A DNA stretch of 64,000 nucleotides from the NCBI RefSeq assembly GCF_963678635.1, contig NC_087071.1, forward strand, positions 1,168,537 through 1,232,536, written 5' to 3'. The notes under the pieces were generated by a model that was given only the letters and a program-made list of their open reading frames with translations, was not told where the DNA came from and ran no database searches. The position numbers and the translations under genes were made by a program. Position 1 is the first letter of the stretch; each line of letters starts with the position of its first letter. Of the stretch, positions 42,688-55,502 are shown in pieces. Source of the DNA: Symsagittifera roscoffensis (Eukaryota; Xenacoelomorpha; Acoela; Convolutidae).

Positions 42688-45290
42688 CGTGGGCTGAAAA
42701 AAATGAATATTTTGAGATTGAAAAGTAGTGGTATGGGGCTGTTGAATGATTTTTTCATATGTATTGGCATTTTGGGGATGTTGTGTCACTATATGTTGAA
42801 TGGGGCTTTGTATGTGGCTTGGTCTTAAATTTGGAGGGTTTGTGATTGCTAAGTTTCAAAAATTTCGTGAAACCAATGATAGTGGATGGTTATGATGTAG
42901 ATTTGGTAAATGTGGTGCTGTAGGTAATGTATATATATTTTTGTTTGATTCGTCGTATGTTTTTGGGTTTGTTGATAAATTTGTATTGTATTCTTTGATT
43001 TCTGCATCTAAGAGGATTTTGTTTATTGATGATAGAAACATTGCAAAAAGTCCTGCAAATAATATGCGTGCTACGTTTACTTGTAGATTTACTTGTGTAT
43101 GTATTGCGCATGTGTTATAGATTTTTTTTAGGTATGAGAAAAGAAATCCAATAAATTTAAACGTAGCGTATAAGATAAACCCATCCTATGTAATATGGCC
43201 TTCCTAGAAAGGCAAGGATTTTGTTTTTTAAGGTTACGAAACTAAAAAAATTTATTGGTGAAATATCTTGTGGTCTTGATTTTTCGCCGGTTTAAATATA
43301 TGTAGTCTTTAATATCTTTAAAAAATCCGCTGCAGTCTTGTGTATAGATGTCTGAAAATCCTTCGGTTTCTGCAAGTTTTCTTAAATTTTGGTCTATCGA
43401 TTGTCGTTGTATAGTGTCCATTTGTGTTAGTAGTCCCTGAAATTGTTGTGTACGAATGTGATGTTGTATATCTGATCTAGAATATATTCCTATCGATTGT
43501 AGATTGATATTGGGATTACGAGCAATAGCTCGAATACTTTCGGGTGAAATTTTTTTCAATGGTTGCATTAATGTTGGGTATGGTGTAAGTAGATAGTATT
43601 TTTCCTCGTCAGGGTTTAATTGTACGACGTTGTGGCTGTTTTCTTCATCCACATGGACTGCGGTATCCCAAAAATTTGTTCGTCTTGAAAGTGTATCGAC
43701 AAATTGTACTTTATTTTCATAGAATATCGGGATTCGTTTGTAACAATGTTTATCTTCAAAAACATAAAATGGTGATACTTTTTTGGTGCTTGTATAAAAC
43801 CATAAGATAATTCCTTCATGGTCAAAGAAGTTTGATCTATTTCCGGATAATAAATATCCTGCGTAGGGTATTTTTAGAACTGCTAGTGCTAATGATTGTA
43901 AAATCTGGGTTCTTTCCAATTCACATAGTTGATGTAGTGTTTCTAATTCGGAACGTGACATTTCTTGAAAAGTTCTACTAATTGTGAAGTCTAATATCAC
44001 ATTTAAGTGGATATCATAGTATATTGCGCCAAAATATGTGTTATTCTTTAGTGATAGTTCTTGTAATCGTGTGCTTTCAGTGTCTTGTGGTTTTTTTCCA
44101 CGAGAGTTTCCTGTGTTTTCAAGAAGATTCTTTGGGATGTATGATGTTCCTTCGTTTAGAGGTTGATGTGTTGCATGGGGATTATATTTTATTTTTCCAG
44201 TGGTAATATCGGACCCTTATTCGTATTCGACAAGTATTTCGGAATATTGTGTTTTGTAGAGTGGATTTCTATTTTTACATGCAAATTCTGTTTCATGATA
44301 GATTTGAAAACGTGTTAATTTGTTTTCTATATTGTGAATGTTTCTGAATTTAATATTGTGGCGTTAAATTTGACTTGGGTTGACATTATCAAATAAGATG
44401 GATTTAATAAAATGTTTTTCATGAAATTTTATCATTCGAGCGTGGATTTTTGCTACTTCAGAAGTTGTACAAATGTCAACGGAAAACCAAACAATTGTTG
44501 CTTGTGTTCTTGTTGTAGGATCACAATAGCTTTGATCATTTTTGCAAGGTAGTCTGATTTCTTGATAAATTATAGTGCAATTTTCAAATCTCGTGTGCGT
44601 TGTATTTTTTCGAGTTGTATTTTTCAGTAAAAAAACAAAAACAAATATTTTTTGGTATCCTTCATTTTTGTATCTGCTTTGCATTTGGAAGGAATATTTT
44701 TTCCAATATGTGGTATCCAGTATTTGTCGTGAATACCATAAGTTAGTCGTCCGTGTGCGCTGTTGTATGGATATCTTTCGTCTAGTTTATTATGTTATTG
44801 ATATCTTTCAAGTTCTGCTTGATGTACAGAGTCGGTGAAGACTTGAAATTTCGCTATTTTCGCGTTTGAATTTATATTTTTAGTCAAGTTTATTCTGAAT
44901 AGTTCGTTTTTACAATTTTCGGGACTTAGATGTAAAAGTATCTCTATATTACTTTGGTAGAATGAGTCGTGATCAAGTCGATTTTTATTTCCATTTGAAA
45001 CAATGTACTTTCTTTTTCGGAAAATGTCGCTGTAAATTTATAGCGTGTTAGTGTTGTTTTGAGTATACTCTTGCAATTATGTTTGTCGTCTCTATAGCTT
45101 GTGGTTCTGATTTGCATTGTGTTACGTGGTTTATAGCATATTTGTGTGGCGTTTTTTGTTCATTTTCTTCACAATCGTAGTGTGTTACTAATAAATCCTG
45201 AGGTCCTGTGCGAGGAGATGGATTTGTAGTTTGTTCGGAAAAAATTAGAAAAAGGAGGTATTGAAAAGTAAGTACTTTTGAATATACATG
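42590..45290 (-). pseudogene. env: Envelope glycoprotein, element 2 copy
   Basis: Counterpart of 17645-20266. The signal-peptide frame (VLTFQYLLFLIF) and HYDC....INHVTQC open it near 45290-45120; the QATIVWF..D.CTT..VAKIHARMI block is at about 44510-44440, and the longest open piece, 43242-44000, covers SELETLHQLCELERTQ, GNRSNFFDHEG, CYKRIPIFYENKV.FVDTLSRR and a region to the membrane anchor. One Cys of the C...C pattern is Ser here (FYTSTKK). The anchor and tail follow at about 43220-42850. Several frameshifts and stops separate the pieces. The CYKRIPI form is closer to the chuvirus-like pattern than in element 1. Confidence 0.65.
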
Positions 45291-46407
45291 TGTATGATAA
45301 TCCTGAGTATGGGTTAAAAAAGGTAATATACCCAATTGTGTTTTTGGTATATCTGTCGTAATGATATATGACTTCAGTTGTTATAATTGGGGGAGGTAGT
45401 GATTGAGCTGTTATATTTGGTGGGCTTAAGGGAAAAGGGTGTTGAATAATATTATTATGTCTGACTGCAATTTCAAACTTTAATTGGAGACTACTTTGTT
45501 GAAGTATTTGAATATTGTGTACTTGAATATCTTTGCGAATATCTTGTCTACCTTGTAATCTATATAGTGCCCAATTGTGGAATCGGTTACTTTCCTGGTG
45601 TTGTCCAAATAATGGGGGAGGTGCTACAAAAATATACCAATCTAACCGTAGAGGGGTATTTGTCGATGATTGTTCTCGGTACCTAGCGTCACTTTAGTGG
45701 GGAAATTAAGGGGGAAAAGTGTTGGTGATTTTTGATTTATAGATGGTGTTGATGGAAGTGAAAGTGTTTCTGGTAGGGATGATAATGTTCTAACAGAAGA
45801 AATATCTATTGGTTCATTCACTAAATTTGGTTCGGCCTGAGTATATGAGTGTGTTGTCCAATATGGTGGTGGATCGGTGGTGTCTGGGGGGGATTTTCTC
45901 GGATTTGCTCTGATGTTGGAGTTAAACCTAGATAGTCTGATGGAATATTTGAAATGCTATGTTGTGAAGCAAGTGTGGGAGTTTCTGGTGGTGTACTGCT
46001 GTAAAGTTTTGGGTGTTGGTGCTGGTGATTGGGGTATGTTAAAATGAACTATGGGGGTTTGAAAATTTCTGTTTCTTCTTGGATGTAAAATTTGTCTATT
46101 TATTTCAAGTGTATTTTGATTTTGGCTAAAATGTCTTACTCGATTGAGATCTTGTTGTAAGATGGGATATAAAATAAATGTTGGTTCGCTTAAAGATGCT
46201 TGGCGATTAACTGGTTCTAATGGTTCAGATAATCGTGCGTGTCGTTCTTCAAAAAAGTATGGGTTGTCTTGAAAAGAAATGCGTGTTGATGGTTGGGGAT
46301 TGTCGATAGTTGTAGGTGTTATTGGACTGTCTTGGGATGTTGTTGGTGGGGGCTGTTTTGGTGGTGGTTGATTAACAATTTTGAAAAGTTATTTGAGTGT
46401 TTAATTC
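45169..46407 (-). pseudogene. Pro/Ser/Thr-rich protein before env, element 2 copy
   Basis: Counterpart of 16508-17760. It opens with VNQPPPKQPPP and shares ISFQDNP, RLSEPLEPVNRQASLSEP, HPRRNRNFQTP, LPETLSLPSTPSI, PLRLDW, APPPLFGQH, NTIGYI and the end ISNTL. It runs past the env start to a TGA at 45169-45171. Two frameshifts (about 46020 and 45690) break it. No ATG was found at its start in either element. Function unknown. Confidence 0.5.
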
Positions 46408-46596
46408 TTATAGGGAAAATTTACGTTTATTATAATATTCTTCAATAAAAAAAATCAAAAGAATAGTTGCTAAGGCGAATATGACTATTGCCTTTTTTAC
46501 ACATTTGCACATTGTCATTATTAGGGATATTAAAAATGTGAAAAAAATTATGAATAAAACAAAAATTTCTTTTCGACTAAAAATTGTTCGTATCAT
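46408..46596 (-). CDS. Small membrane protein, 62 residues, element 2 copy
   Basis: Intact frame from MIRTIFSRKEI to KRKFSL, the same length as 16332-16520, with two hydrophobic segments around CKCVKKAI. Differences are mostly conservative (V/I, L/F, I/M) inside the helices. It follows the acceptor-like site at 46621-46628. The only gene of the older element left unbroken, together with the same state in element 1, although its short length makes survival by chance possible. Confidence 0.65.
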   Translation of the reverse strand: MIRTIFSRKEIFVLFIIFFTFLISLIMTMCKCVKKAIVIFALATILLIFFIEEYYNKRKFSL

Positions 46597-46620
46597 TCAA
46601 ATAGATTTTTTGTTTTCGTA

Positions 46621-46628
46621 CCTGTAGA
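46621..46628 (-). promoter_or_regulatory. Splice-acceptor-like site, element 2
   Basis: Minus strand CATCTACAG|GTACGA, 25 bases before the small membrane ORF, equivalent to 16306|16307. Confidence 0.4.
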
Positions 46629-47464
46629 TGTGGTTAAGGATTTGGGAAAGTTGGAGGTAAATTTCAACAAGGGAATAAAAAATTAAAAGAAGATTGCAAA
46701 CAAATTATAGAAAGATTATTAGGGATTCAAAAGTTTCAATGAAAAAGAATAGCAAAAATTTACAAAGAGTAGAAAATTTTGCGAAAAAATTTGAAAGTTT
46801 TTGTTTTAAGTTATCGACTGTTATAGAAAAAGGAATTTAAGAAATGATTCGTTTTGTCGAATATTTTTTAAACTTTTGGGGCCAAATTAAAGTGTAGTCG
46901 GATTATTTATTGATTTTTTGACAATTGGGTTGAATTTTGTCAAAAACTGTTGAGGGTTTATTTTTATGGTGTTCGGGTCTTCATAGTTTTGTGTTTATTT
47001 GTTGGATAATTGGGGGTATCTTTGAAATATTTATACTTTAGGCCAAATGATCGTGGGTCTTTTTTTCTTTAAGCTAAAATGCCATTTTTAGTTGGAGGGT
47101 TTATGAAGTCTGAATTGGGAAAATTTTGTTGATTTTTGAGTTTTTTGATAGGGGAGGGTTGTAATCTTGAAGTAGTGTTTATTTTAGTTGTCAAGTTTTA
47201 GCAAGTTGCTTATTTTTGACCTGGAGGTCGTAAAGTTATAGTTACAGATATGCCTGGAGATTGATATCCGTCGGCTATTATGTTTGTGTTAGAGATAATA
47301 AGGTGACAAATTTGAATGATTTCAATTGGCTGAATTTGAACAAGAATTTATTGAGTGTATCTTCGGCATGTTATTACGGAAATGTGGAAGTTTAAAGTGA
47401 TTAAAAGAATATTGACGATAATCAAAATTAAAGTTGTTTTTAAAATTCAACTTTCTTTAAAGTT
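46629..47464 (-). other. Pol-to-env spacer of element 2
   Basis: No conserved protein; the hydrophobic frame seen at 16092-16331 in element 1 is not open here. Confidence 0.5.
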
Positions 47465-48935
47465 TTAGATAGTGGGATGAATGACTTGTAGCTTTTTTTG
47501 TGGTTGACTTCTAAGTGATGATTCTCTATGTTCGGATTTTTGTTGTTGATCCTGTGGTAAGATTTTTTCTGTCATTTTTGCTATTTTTTCTTTCTTTTTG
47601 AGGTATTTTTTGTTTCTGGTGTGTTTGATACTTGAGTGTTTTTTTTTGCTGTTGGATTGTTTTTCGAGTTTTATTGGTATTAATGTTTTGATTTTGTTCC
47701 GTTTGTGGATTGTTTTGAACGATGTGTAAACCTGTGCAAGAATATAATTGAGTTAATTCCCGATGTGCGTATTCTTTTGGATAATAAGGTAACAGATTGT
47801 TACGGTGTTGAACGACTTTTTTTTACTGGAGTCAGTAAGTTTGTGTGTCACTTCAGTGGTTTATCAATTATTTGGTAGGGTCCGTTTCGATGTGGTTGTA
47901 ATTTTTTGGAGATTATTTTTTGTGTATAGAAATTAGGTATTAAAACAAACGTTCAAATTTTCAAATCTGTGGCTGGCATGAAGCGTGAAATAATTTGGTT
48001 GTTTGTATTTTGCCTTTGTAACAATTTTTTTGTTACTTTTTGGTAGATTTCATTATGTTTTTTATCTCTACTTAAAATCCATTCGCTATGTGTATCGGAA
48101 ATTAATTTTAAAATTTGTGGATGATGAAAGTGGTCATCGTCATGTGTATGTAATGGTAGATTATAATAAATTGAATCTTTATTTGTTGACAATATCCTTG
48201 TGTGTTTTTATGGGCATTTGCTGTAAGCATTTCGTGGCTTTTGATTAAAAACCATTTCGTATGGTGACATTCCTAAAGTTGTTTTGATTTGTGAATTATA
48301 GGCTAAGGGGAATAATTTTGCATCTGCTGACCATTCAGTATATCGTGTATCATTTCCATTAATGATACATCGAAGATGTTCTTGTAGTGAACGGTTCATA
48401 TCTCCGACTAATCCAATTGTCCATGGTGCATGAGATATACCTGGTTTTTGTTTGATATTATAAAGGTGGCATAAGGTGATGATTTCATTATTTATAATTT
48501 CTGTGCCGTTTTCTGTGACTAGTATCTCGGGTAGTCCAAATTTAGCTATCCAATGTTCGTAAAGTGTTGTGTATGCGTAATAAGCATTGCAATGTGGTAC
48601 TGGATTGAGTGCTACGTAGTCTGTAAATGAATCAACAATGACCATAATACAAAATTTTTTTTCGGAAGATGGTGAAATTGGTCCTTTTGTGTCAAATGAA
48701 ATTCTATGATTGAAATATAGACTTTGTCCTTTAAAATCTTGTTTCGGTGCTATTTTTTCTTGATTGGGATAAGGTTTATTCAATTGACATAATATGCAAC
48801 CGTTGCATAAAACTTTAACTTAAATTGGTACATTCGGGAAGTAAAAATTTTGTGTAAAATTTGAAAATGTCTTTTCTGATCCTGAGTGTCTTTTTGTATG
48901 TTGTGTGTGTTATATGTTGAATGCTATCAACATAA
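47465..48935 (-). pseudogene. pol: Integrase, element 2 copy
   Basis: Zinc-binding part H..KRHSG..CNGC near 48930-48795, then ISFDTKGPI (first Asp kept, about 48700). The second catalytic Asp is Glu (VTENGTE, about 48520) and the Glu position is Gly (GLVGDMN, about 48410), so it is dead in a different way from element 1, whose triad is intact. The C-terminal part is broken by frameshifts near 48200, 47950 and 47830. The basic end with HRESS stops at 47465. Confidence 0.85.
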
Positions 48936-48959
48936 TACAGAGGGAAAGACAGATTACTT

Positions 48960-51900
48960 AAAATCAGATGTTTGATGTTCTAAAACATCTGTGCTTTCAT
49001 TTATAGTTGTATGATTAAATTTTCTAAAGTATCAGAGGAGTGTTTTATTTCCTAATATTGTTGCATCAGCTTTTGCTGGCTTTGTTTTTTATTTTTGCCA
49101 TGATTTGGCTTGTCTAATAACAGGGTCGAAGTTTTGGTATTTTTTTAATAATTGTAATGTAATTGTTTCTGTTGGTGGTAGAAAAAAATTTTCGACCTCT
49201 AATTTTGATAGGACACTTGTGTCGAGTGGGTCATGAAGGTTGAAAACTTGATTTACTGTGTATTTGAAATCATTTGTTGGTGGTCCTGATAAAATTACAA
49301 TATCAGTTAAATTTTCTTTTTCTAATAATGGGAAAGGATCTTTTTTGTGTGGTTGTTGTTTGATTGTCTTTTGTTGGTTATCATTTAATATCCAATGTGA
49401 TTATGGATTGGTTTAAATGTGGATGTACCTAATAAATCAACTTCATAGTGATTATTTTGACAACCTAAAGAAAGTAGAAAATATTGTAAATGATTTATTT
49501 GCGATTGATCTATAACGGTTTCTACTGCATTTTTACAATCCAATCTTGGTGATGTTTCATTTTCCGAAAAATTTAATATTTAAGGCTATTTCAACTGTAG
49601 TTTTCCAGGTAAGTAGTTCAGGTGGTGTATTTCTACTTAGCGTATCTGGTAATGCAAGATTTTTTCCTGCTGTCCAAACTATATGTATGTTTGGGATTTT
49701 CATTAGAATTAATTGAAATCTTTTAACTCTATGGTTTGGATTTGATTTTTGGGTAAAAAGAAATATAAATGGTTTGTGATCTGTAAATAGAACTGTTGGA
49801 TGTTTTGATCTTAGTATCAGAAATTCATATTCTGTAAATGTGTATATTATGGCTGTGCATTCTCTCATAAGAGTAGAGAGTCGTAGTTCGGCTTGTGTAA
49901 AAAAGCGAGAGCTTGCTGATATAAGTTTCATTTTATTTGTTCCACTATGTTATTGTAATAATGCTGCGCCGATGCCACAATTTGAAGCATCGCACATTGC
50001 GTAAAATAGTTGATTTGGATCTGGGATTTTATTTGATATTTGTTCTGTTAGAATATTTTTAATTTCTTTAAATCGTGTTTATTGTTCGGTAGTACATTCA
50101 AAGTTATTTTGCTGTCTAAGGATGTTATAGAAAGGTCTTATGTATGATTGCATTTTGTATAAATTTACTTAACAAATTTAACATTCCTAGGATTTCTTGG
50201 ATTTTCTTTCTATTTGTGGGTGGTTGAAGTTTTCGAATTGCCTCTATGCGTGATTTTAATGGAGTTATAGTGTTTTTTTCAATAATGTGTCCAAACAACT
50301 TGACGCAGGTTATAAAAAATGTGATTTGTCTGGGGCAGCTTTTATGTTTTCATTTTTGAGTATATATTAATACTGTTCTAAAATTATAAACATTTCATCT
50401 TTAGTTTGTGGTTGCATGAAATCAACGTCTAAGTATGTGGTTGCTTTTTTCTTGAGTATAAGTGGTCTAAAAAATTTACTCATAAAAGCTGAAAAAGCTG
50501 CTGGTCCTATGGATCTTCCATAGAATAATCTATTGAATTCGTATTGTTGATTTCCAATAATGAATTGTGTTAACCGTCGTGATTGTTCATCTAATGGCAT
50601 TTGATTGTATGCGCTATTCATATCTGCGGTTGCAAAATATTTACCATTTATTTTTGTTAGAATTACTTGAATGGGTTCAATAGGTCAATTACATTTAGAT
50701 TCGTCAATTAGTGAATTGAGATATCTAGCGTCTAGACTAATTTCTGGTGATTCTCCTTAGCTAGGATGATAACTGAATTGATAAAGGTGTTACTTTTTGG
50801 TTGTTACTCTTTATTTAATGGGGATATAATTTCATGTTGTTCTAAAGTGTCAAGTAGTCTATTTACGTTATTTATCTTGTAGGTGTATTGGTACTTTGCT
50901 TGCTCTTTGTTTTTTGAACCTTGCGTCAGGTTTTAAAGGTAAATGTAGTGTGAACTAACTTTTCTAACGTCGAATTTTGATGTTGCAATAACTGTTGGAT
51001 CTTTTAAAAATAGTTTGGCTAATTCGTCGAATTCGTTTTGTGTTGTTTGAGAGTGTTGAAAATTAAACATTGTTGGAATTTTTTGTTGTTTTTCTGTATA
51101 ACCTGAGATTTTAAACGTTGTTTAAAATATGGTGTTTTTGTGAAATAATCTGTGTTTCTTTTTTCGTTGCTTATTATATTGTTTATTGATAATTCCTCAT
51201 CAAGAATTGTTGATTGGCATATGTCTAGTAATTGTAATATATTATTGACTCGATATGCTACTTCGTTTGTGGGTAAAAGTGTGGCATTTGTTTCACAGTA
51301 TTTTAAGAGTTCTAGAGGTAATGTTATCTGGTATGGTGACTTATTATATACATGTAATGAATTAATATCGGAGTTTGAATATTTCATGTATTTTATGGAT
51401 GAAATTGTTATTCGAAAAAAATTATGAATGGGTTTAAATTCAAGGTCTGACATAAAGAGTTTGTTTTTTATCATACTGGTGAACTTGTTTGATTGAAAAA
51501 TTATATACATTTCCTGATGGTGGTTTCAGGTATTTTCGTTCCTGATTGTATAAAGGGTAAAAATTGGAGAAAAATGGTGGTTGTTTGTTTTTAAGGATGT
51601 ATTCTTCATTCTTGTGTACTTGTCTTTTATATGGAGTTTACTTTTTAAGATGTATATTGTGGGAATATATTTAGTATGCCAATGATATTGTGTTTTATAC
51701 CTGTTATGTGGAATGTTTGTTTAATTGTTTTGTTTAAGAGTTTGTTTTGTTCCATTGTCCTAGTGGGAACAAGGAAAAGTTTGAGTTTTCCATAATTTAT
51801 TAATGTTGAGCCTTGTGCTGTTGCTAATTTGTTGGCTGTTTTTATATGTATTAAGGTTGGGTGTAGTGTTTTGATTTCAATCTAAGTGGGGATATTGATA

Positions 51901-51990
51901 GTATTTGATTCTGCTCCTGAGTCGATTAACAAATCTATTTCAAGACGTGGTGGTTGAAATTCTTCACTTTTTGGACTTTCTAAGAGAAAC
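48960..51990 (-). pseudogene. pol: Protease, RT and RNase H, element 2 copy
   Basis: Protease LLIDSGAES (Asp at 51923). RT pieces: the motif A Asp is kept (ADMNSAYNQMPLD, about 50640-50600), then GPAAFSAFM and a rearranged catalytic box YLDVDFM (about 50430). RNase H: CDASN at about 49990 and 49557-49931 with LSTLMRECTAI, FTDHKP and ALPDTLSRNTPPEL. Multiple frameshifts and stops. Comparison with element 1 shows the ancestral enzyme had the normal Ty3 motifs. Confidence 0.85.
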
Positions 51991-52339
51991 GGAATTGTCC
52001 AAGTTTTTTCTCTTGGTAGTTCTTTTTGTATATTTTGATAAATGTGGTTTGTACTTGAGCATTGTTCTCCGTCATTTTCGGGTTTACTTACTGTGTTAAT
52101 TTCATTTACTTCTTGTTTAACTGGTACATTATTAGGAATAGGTTTAGTGTAGTAATTTGAAGAAGTTCCAATTGATTTTCGTAAATGTGTGAAGTGAAGG
52201 GTTGTATATATATAATAGGTTAGTAGTCATTTTCAACTGTGATCATATTAACTGAGATGGTATTATTTGTACCACTTTCGCTGTCTGTTGATTAACAATT
52301 AATGTGATTTAATTGTAATTCAGTTTTTTCTGTATCATC

Positions 52340-55300
52340 GATACCAGGGGGGTCTGAAGTTGTTTCTTCAGTTGTTTGAACCTAATTAATTTGTCTTTGA
52401 TGTTTCGGTGTGTTGCTTCTATATTTGTGTTGGGAATCGGAATAGCGATTAATATTTTTTTGATGGTATTGAGAATAATTTATTTGTTGATTGTTATAAC
52501 TTGGATTCCTATTTTGTTATTTCGTGATCTATTATGATAAAAGTTGTTATTGGTTCGTTGATAATTAGATGTGTTGTATGAAGTGTTTCTTTGTTTTGGT
52601 AACGTTGATTTCGATTATTTGAATAACTTCTTTTCCTATTATTTGAATTGCTTCTGTTTCCATTGTATGATGAATTTCGTGATCTAACGTTTGAACAGCG
52701 TCTATTTTTAGAATTTGAATGGGAACTGGTATCAAGCGAATATTCTCTTCTGTTTGAGTTTGATCGTGAATAGTTGTTTCTATACTGATTTTTTTGACTA
52801 TTTGATCGAATATATCTACTTTGTGAGAAAATTCGTGAATTTTTTTTGTTCTGGTGATCTACCCCTATAATTGGAATTATAAGGTGACCAGAACTGTTAT
52901 TACTTTGTATATTTCTGTTTGGTAAGTTGTGGTCTTTTTTCACGTATTGGTAGAAGGATTTATTTGGTTCTTTGTACTTTTGTGGTTTGTTCTGGTTATC
53001 TTGTTGTTTTTGCAAACAATCGGTAATGCTGTGTCCGTATTTTCGGCAGTAGTTACAACATTTTTTGAAAGATGTATTACCTTTGAAATTTGGATTTTTC
53101 TCGTATGTGTTTAAAATTTCAGTGATTTTTTCATTTAGATCTACATCTGAATCATGTATGTTGTTTATATGTATGGTATTTATCTCGATTCTATTAACTG
53201 ATTGTAGTTTAGGATTTTCTGTTTCTTTGAGTTTCATTGTGATTTCTGCTTGTTCTAGTTTATCAACTAATTTTCTAAAATCTAAATTGAGGAGGGATGT
53301 GATGCTCTCTTTTTAATAGCTATTTTCTTTAATTGAGGTGTCAGAGTCATCATTCAAAATGTCTGTTATTATCGTAATTTTATAATCATGAGTGTTAAGT
53401 GAATATGCTTTTCGAATATGTTTCGATTCTAACTGCCAATTGTTTAAATATTTTGTATGGTAGTCTACGAATTTCATTACACAAAACAGTTTGATGTTGT
53501 TTATTTTTTCAGAATCAAACACTTTTGAAAATTTTTGTGTGAATTTTTTCCAATCTGTTTTTATGTTTATAGGTAAAACTGAAAACCATTTTCCAGCTGC
53601 GCCATCAAGTGTTGTTTGTATTACCGCTGTGCGTCTATGTATCCAATTTTGGTTAAATGGTTGTATTAATTGGTTCAGGTCCTATATTTAAAATTAAATT
53701 TGCTGTTACTGCGTTTAAATAATCTTCTACAGAATATTCAGGGTCTGTTCCTGTGAATACCATTAGTGGTTTGTTTGATGTTATTGATGATCCACCCATA
53801 AGGTATGGATTCATTGTCATTTGTAATGATTCTGCGGCATTTGGCATTTGTGAAAAGTTTGAGAGTTGATTTTTTGTTATTTCGTGTTGTTGTAAATAAT
53901 ATGGTGGTGGTACTTCATTTTGTATTTGTGTTGGTTGATAATAGTCTGTATTAACTGGGTTTTGTGAATAAAAATTATTAGTTTGAGATGCGTGATTTGG
54001 TCTAGGTTGTGGCATATGTTGTTTTCGTGTATATTGTTCAAAAATATCCTTGATTTACGTGATAAAAGTAGAGTCTTTGGTTTTGAAAAATTTGTTGATG
54101 GTTTCAGTCATAAAAATCTTCATCATCTGATGAAAGATAATTTGGTGTATAATAAGGTATTTCATGTTTATTTTGGTTTTGCAGTTTATTGTTTTTATTC
54201 TGTTGAAAAAATGGGTAATTTTCACTCGGGTCTTTTGAAATTCGTGGGTTATCTTTAAAATTTACTGAGTTTGATGTTGATTGTTGGAAATTTTGTCGTT
54301 GTGAAAGTAAATGACTTTGCGGGTTTGTACGAGGAGGTTTAGATGTTTGTGGTTTATTTACATAGTTATAATTGTGTTCAGCAAAATTACTTCTAGTGAA
54401 TGTTCTTTGTTTTTGCGTTGGTTTCGTCATTGGTCTAATTGTTTGGTAATCCATATTTGAATACTTTGGAGCAACCGAGGGTTTAACCGAAGATTGCAAT
54501 GTTACTTGTGGTAATGTTGGATTCTTAGGTTTTGGTGTTGTAAGGTTTGGATGTATTGGTGAAATACTTTGGTGTGTAGTTGTTACTATTGTTTCAACTA
54601 TTTCTTCATTTATAAAATTGATGGTGTTTGAATATTCTGTTGTGTAAGATTTCTAGTTCCATTCAAATTTTCCTGTTGTACAAGAGTTGAATTTAAGATT
54701 TTCTTTTGTCTTCTATCGGGTAAAACTGAATTATAGTTTAAAGTTTTTGCATCTATTGTAAGTGGAAATACTTTTACATAGTCTTTATGAATAGAAATTG
54801 TACTGATGGCTTGACTTTTGATGTCTATTGGGATGTTCAGGAATAATGAATGAGACCAATCAGGGTCCCAAATATAATCTGATTGTTCGGCAAAGACAGT
54901 GTCATCATTGGTACTTTGAGGTCTACAATTTTTTCTTGCTTGTGCATTTAAATCCTTATTATGTGTGAAATAGTCGATTTTGAACCATGCTAAGATCTTT
55001 TGTAAATCGTGTCTAACATTTTGTGAATTTTCATTGTTTGAAAAAATTTTACGGATTGTGTTTAAAATTCCTGAGAATGCGGCGATTTCATTTCTTACAT
55101 TCGTGTGTCTTTGATTTTTGAACTGGTGACGTGCTTTCGGTTTCTGTCTATTCTAGTATAGATAAGTAACTATATATTATTACAAAAACATCGTTAGTAA
55201 CTATTGCTCTCTGTGAATTTGAAAATTTTATGTCGACGTCGTCTGTTTGAATAACATGTTTACCATGAAATTTACTTGCTGTACTGACTTCTAGGGAACT

Positions 55301-55502
55301 CTGTTTTACATGGGCTAATTCCTTGTTCGAATAAATTTGCGATTAGATTATTGCAAAATTGTATTTGTCCTCTATCTTTTGTGAGTGAATTGTTGAGAAA
55401 TGGAAAAACAAAGTTTTCGTCTGGACTTTCGTCACTTGGATTTTGGCTCATTTTTTCGTTTTATGACTGTAAGTGCGTAATGTTCGATGTGTCTGAATGG
55501 TT
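52340..55502 (-). pseudogene. gag: Gag region of element 2, duplicated unit A
   Basis: Second, pol-adjacent copy of the 3.16-kb gag block. It holds the same pieces as unit B: N-terminal region (about 55450-54550), linker (54499-54104), capsid part with the MVFTGTDPEYSVEDYLNA segment (54015-53653), a broken stretch (53522-53290) and the nucleocapsid part (53237-52509) with CNYCRKYGHSITDC and an Asn/Arg/Ser-rich tail. Stops and frameshifts are mostly shared with unit B, so the damage came before the duplication. Confidence 0.85.
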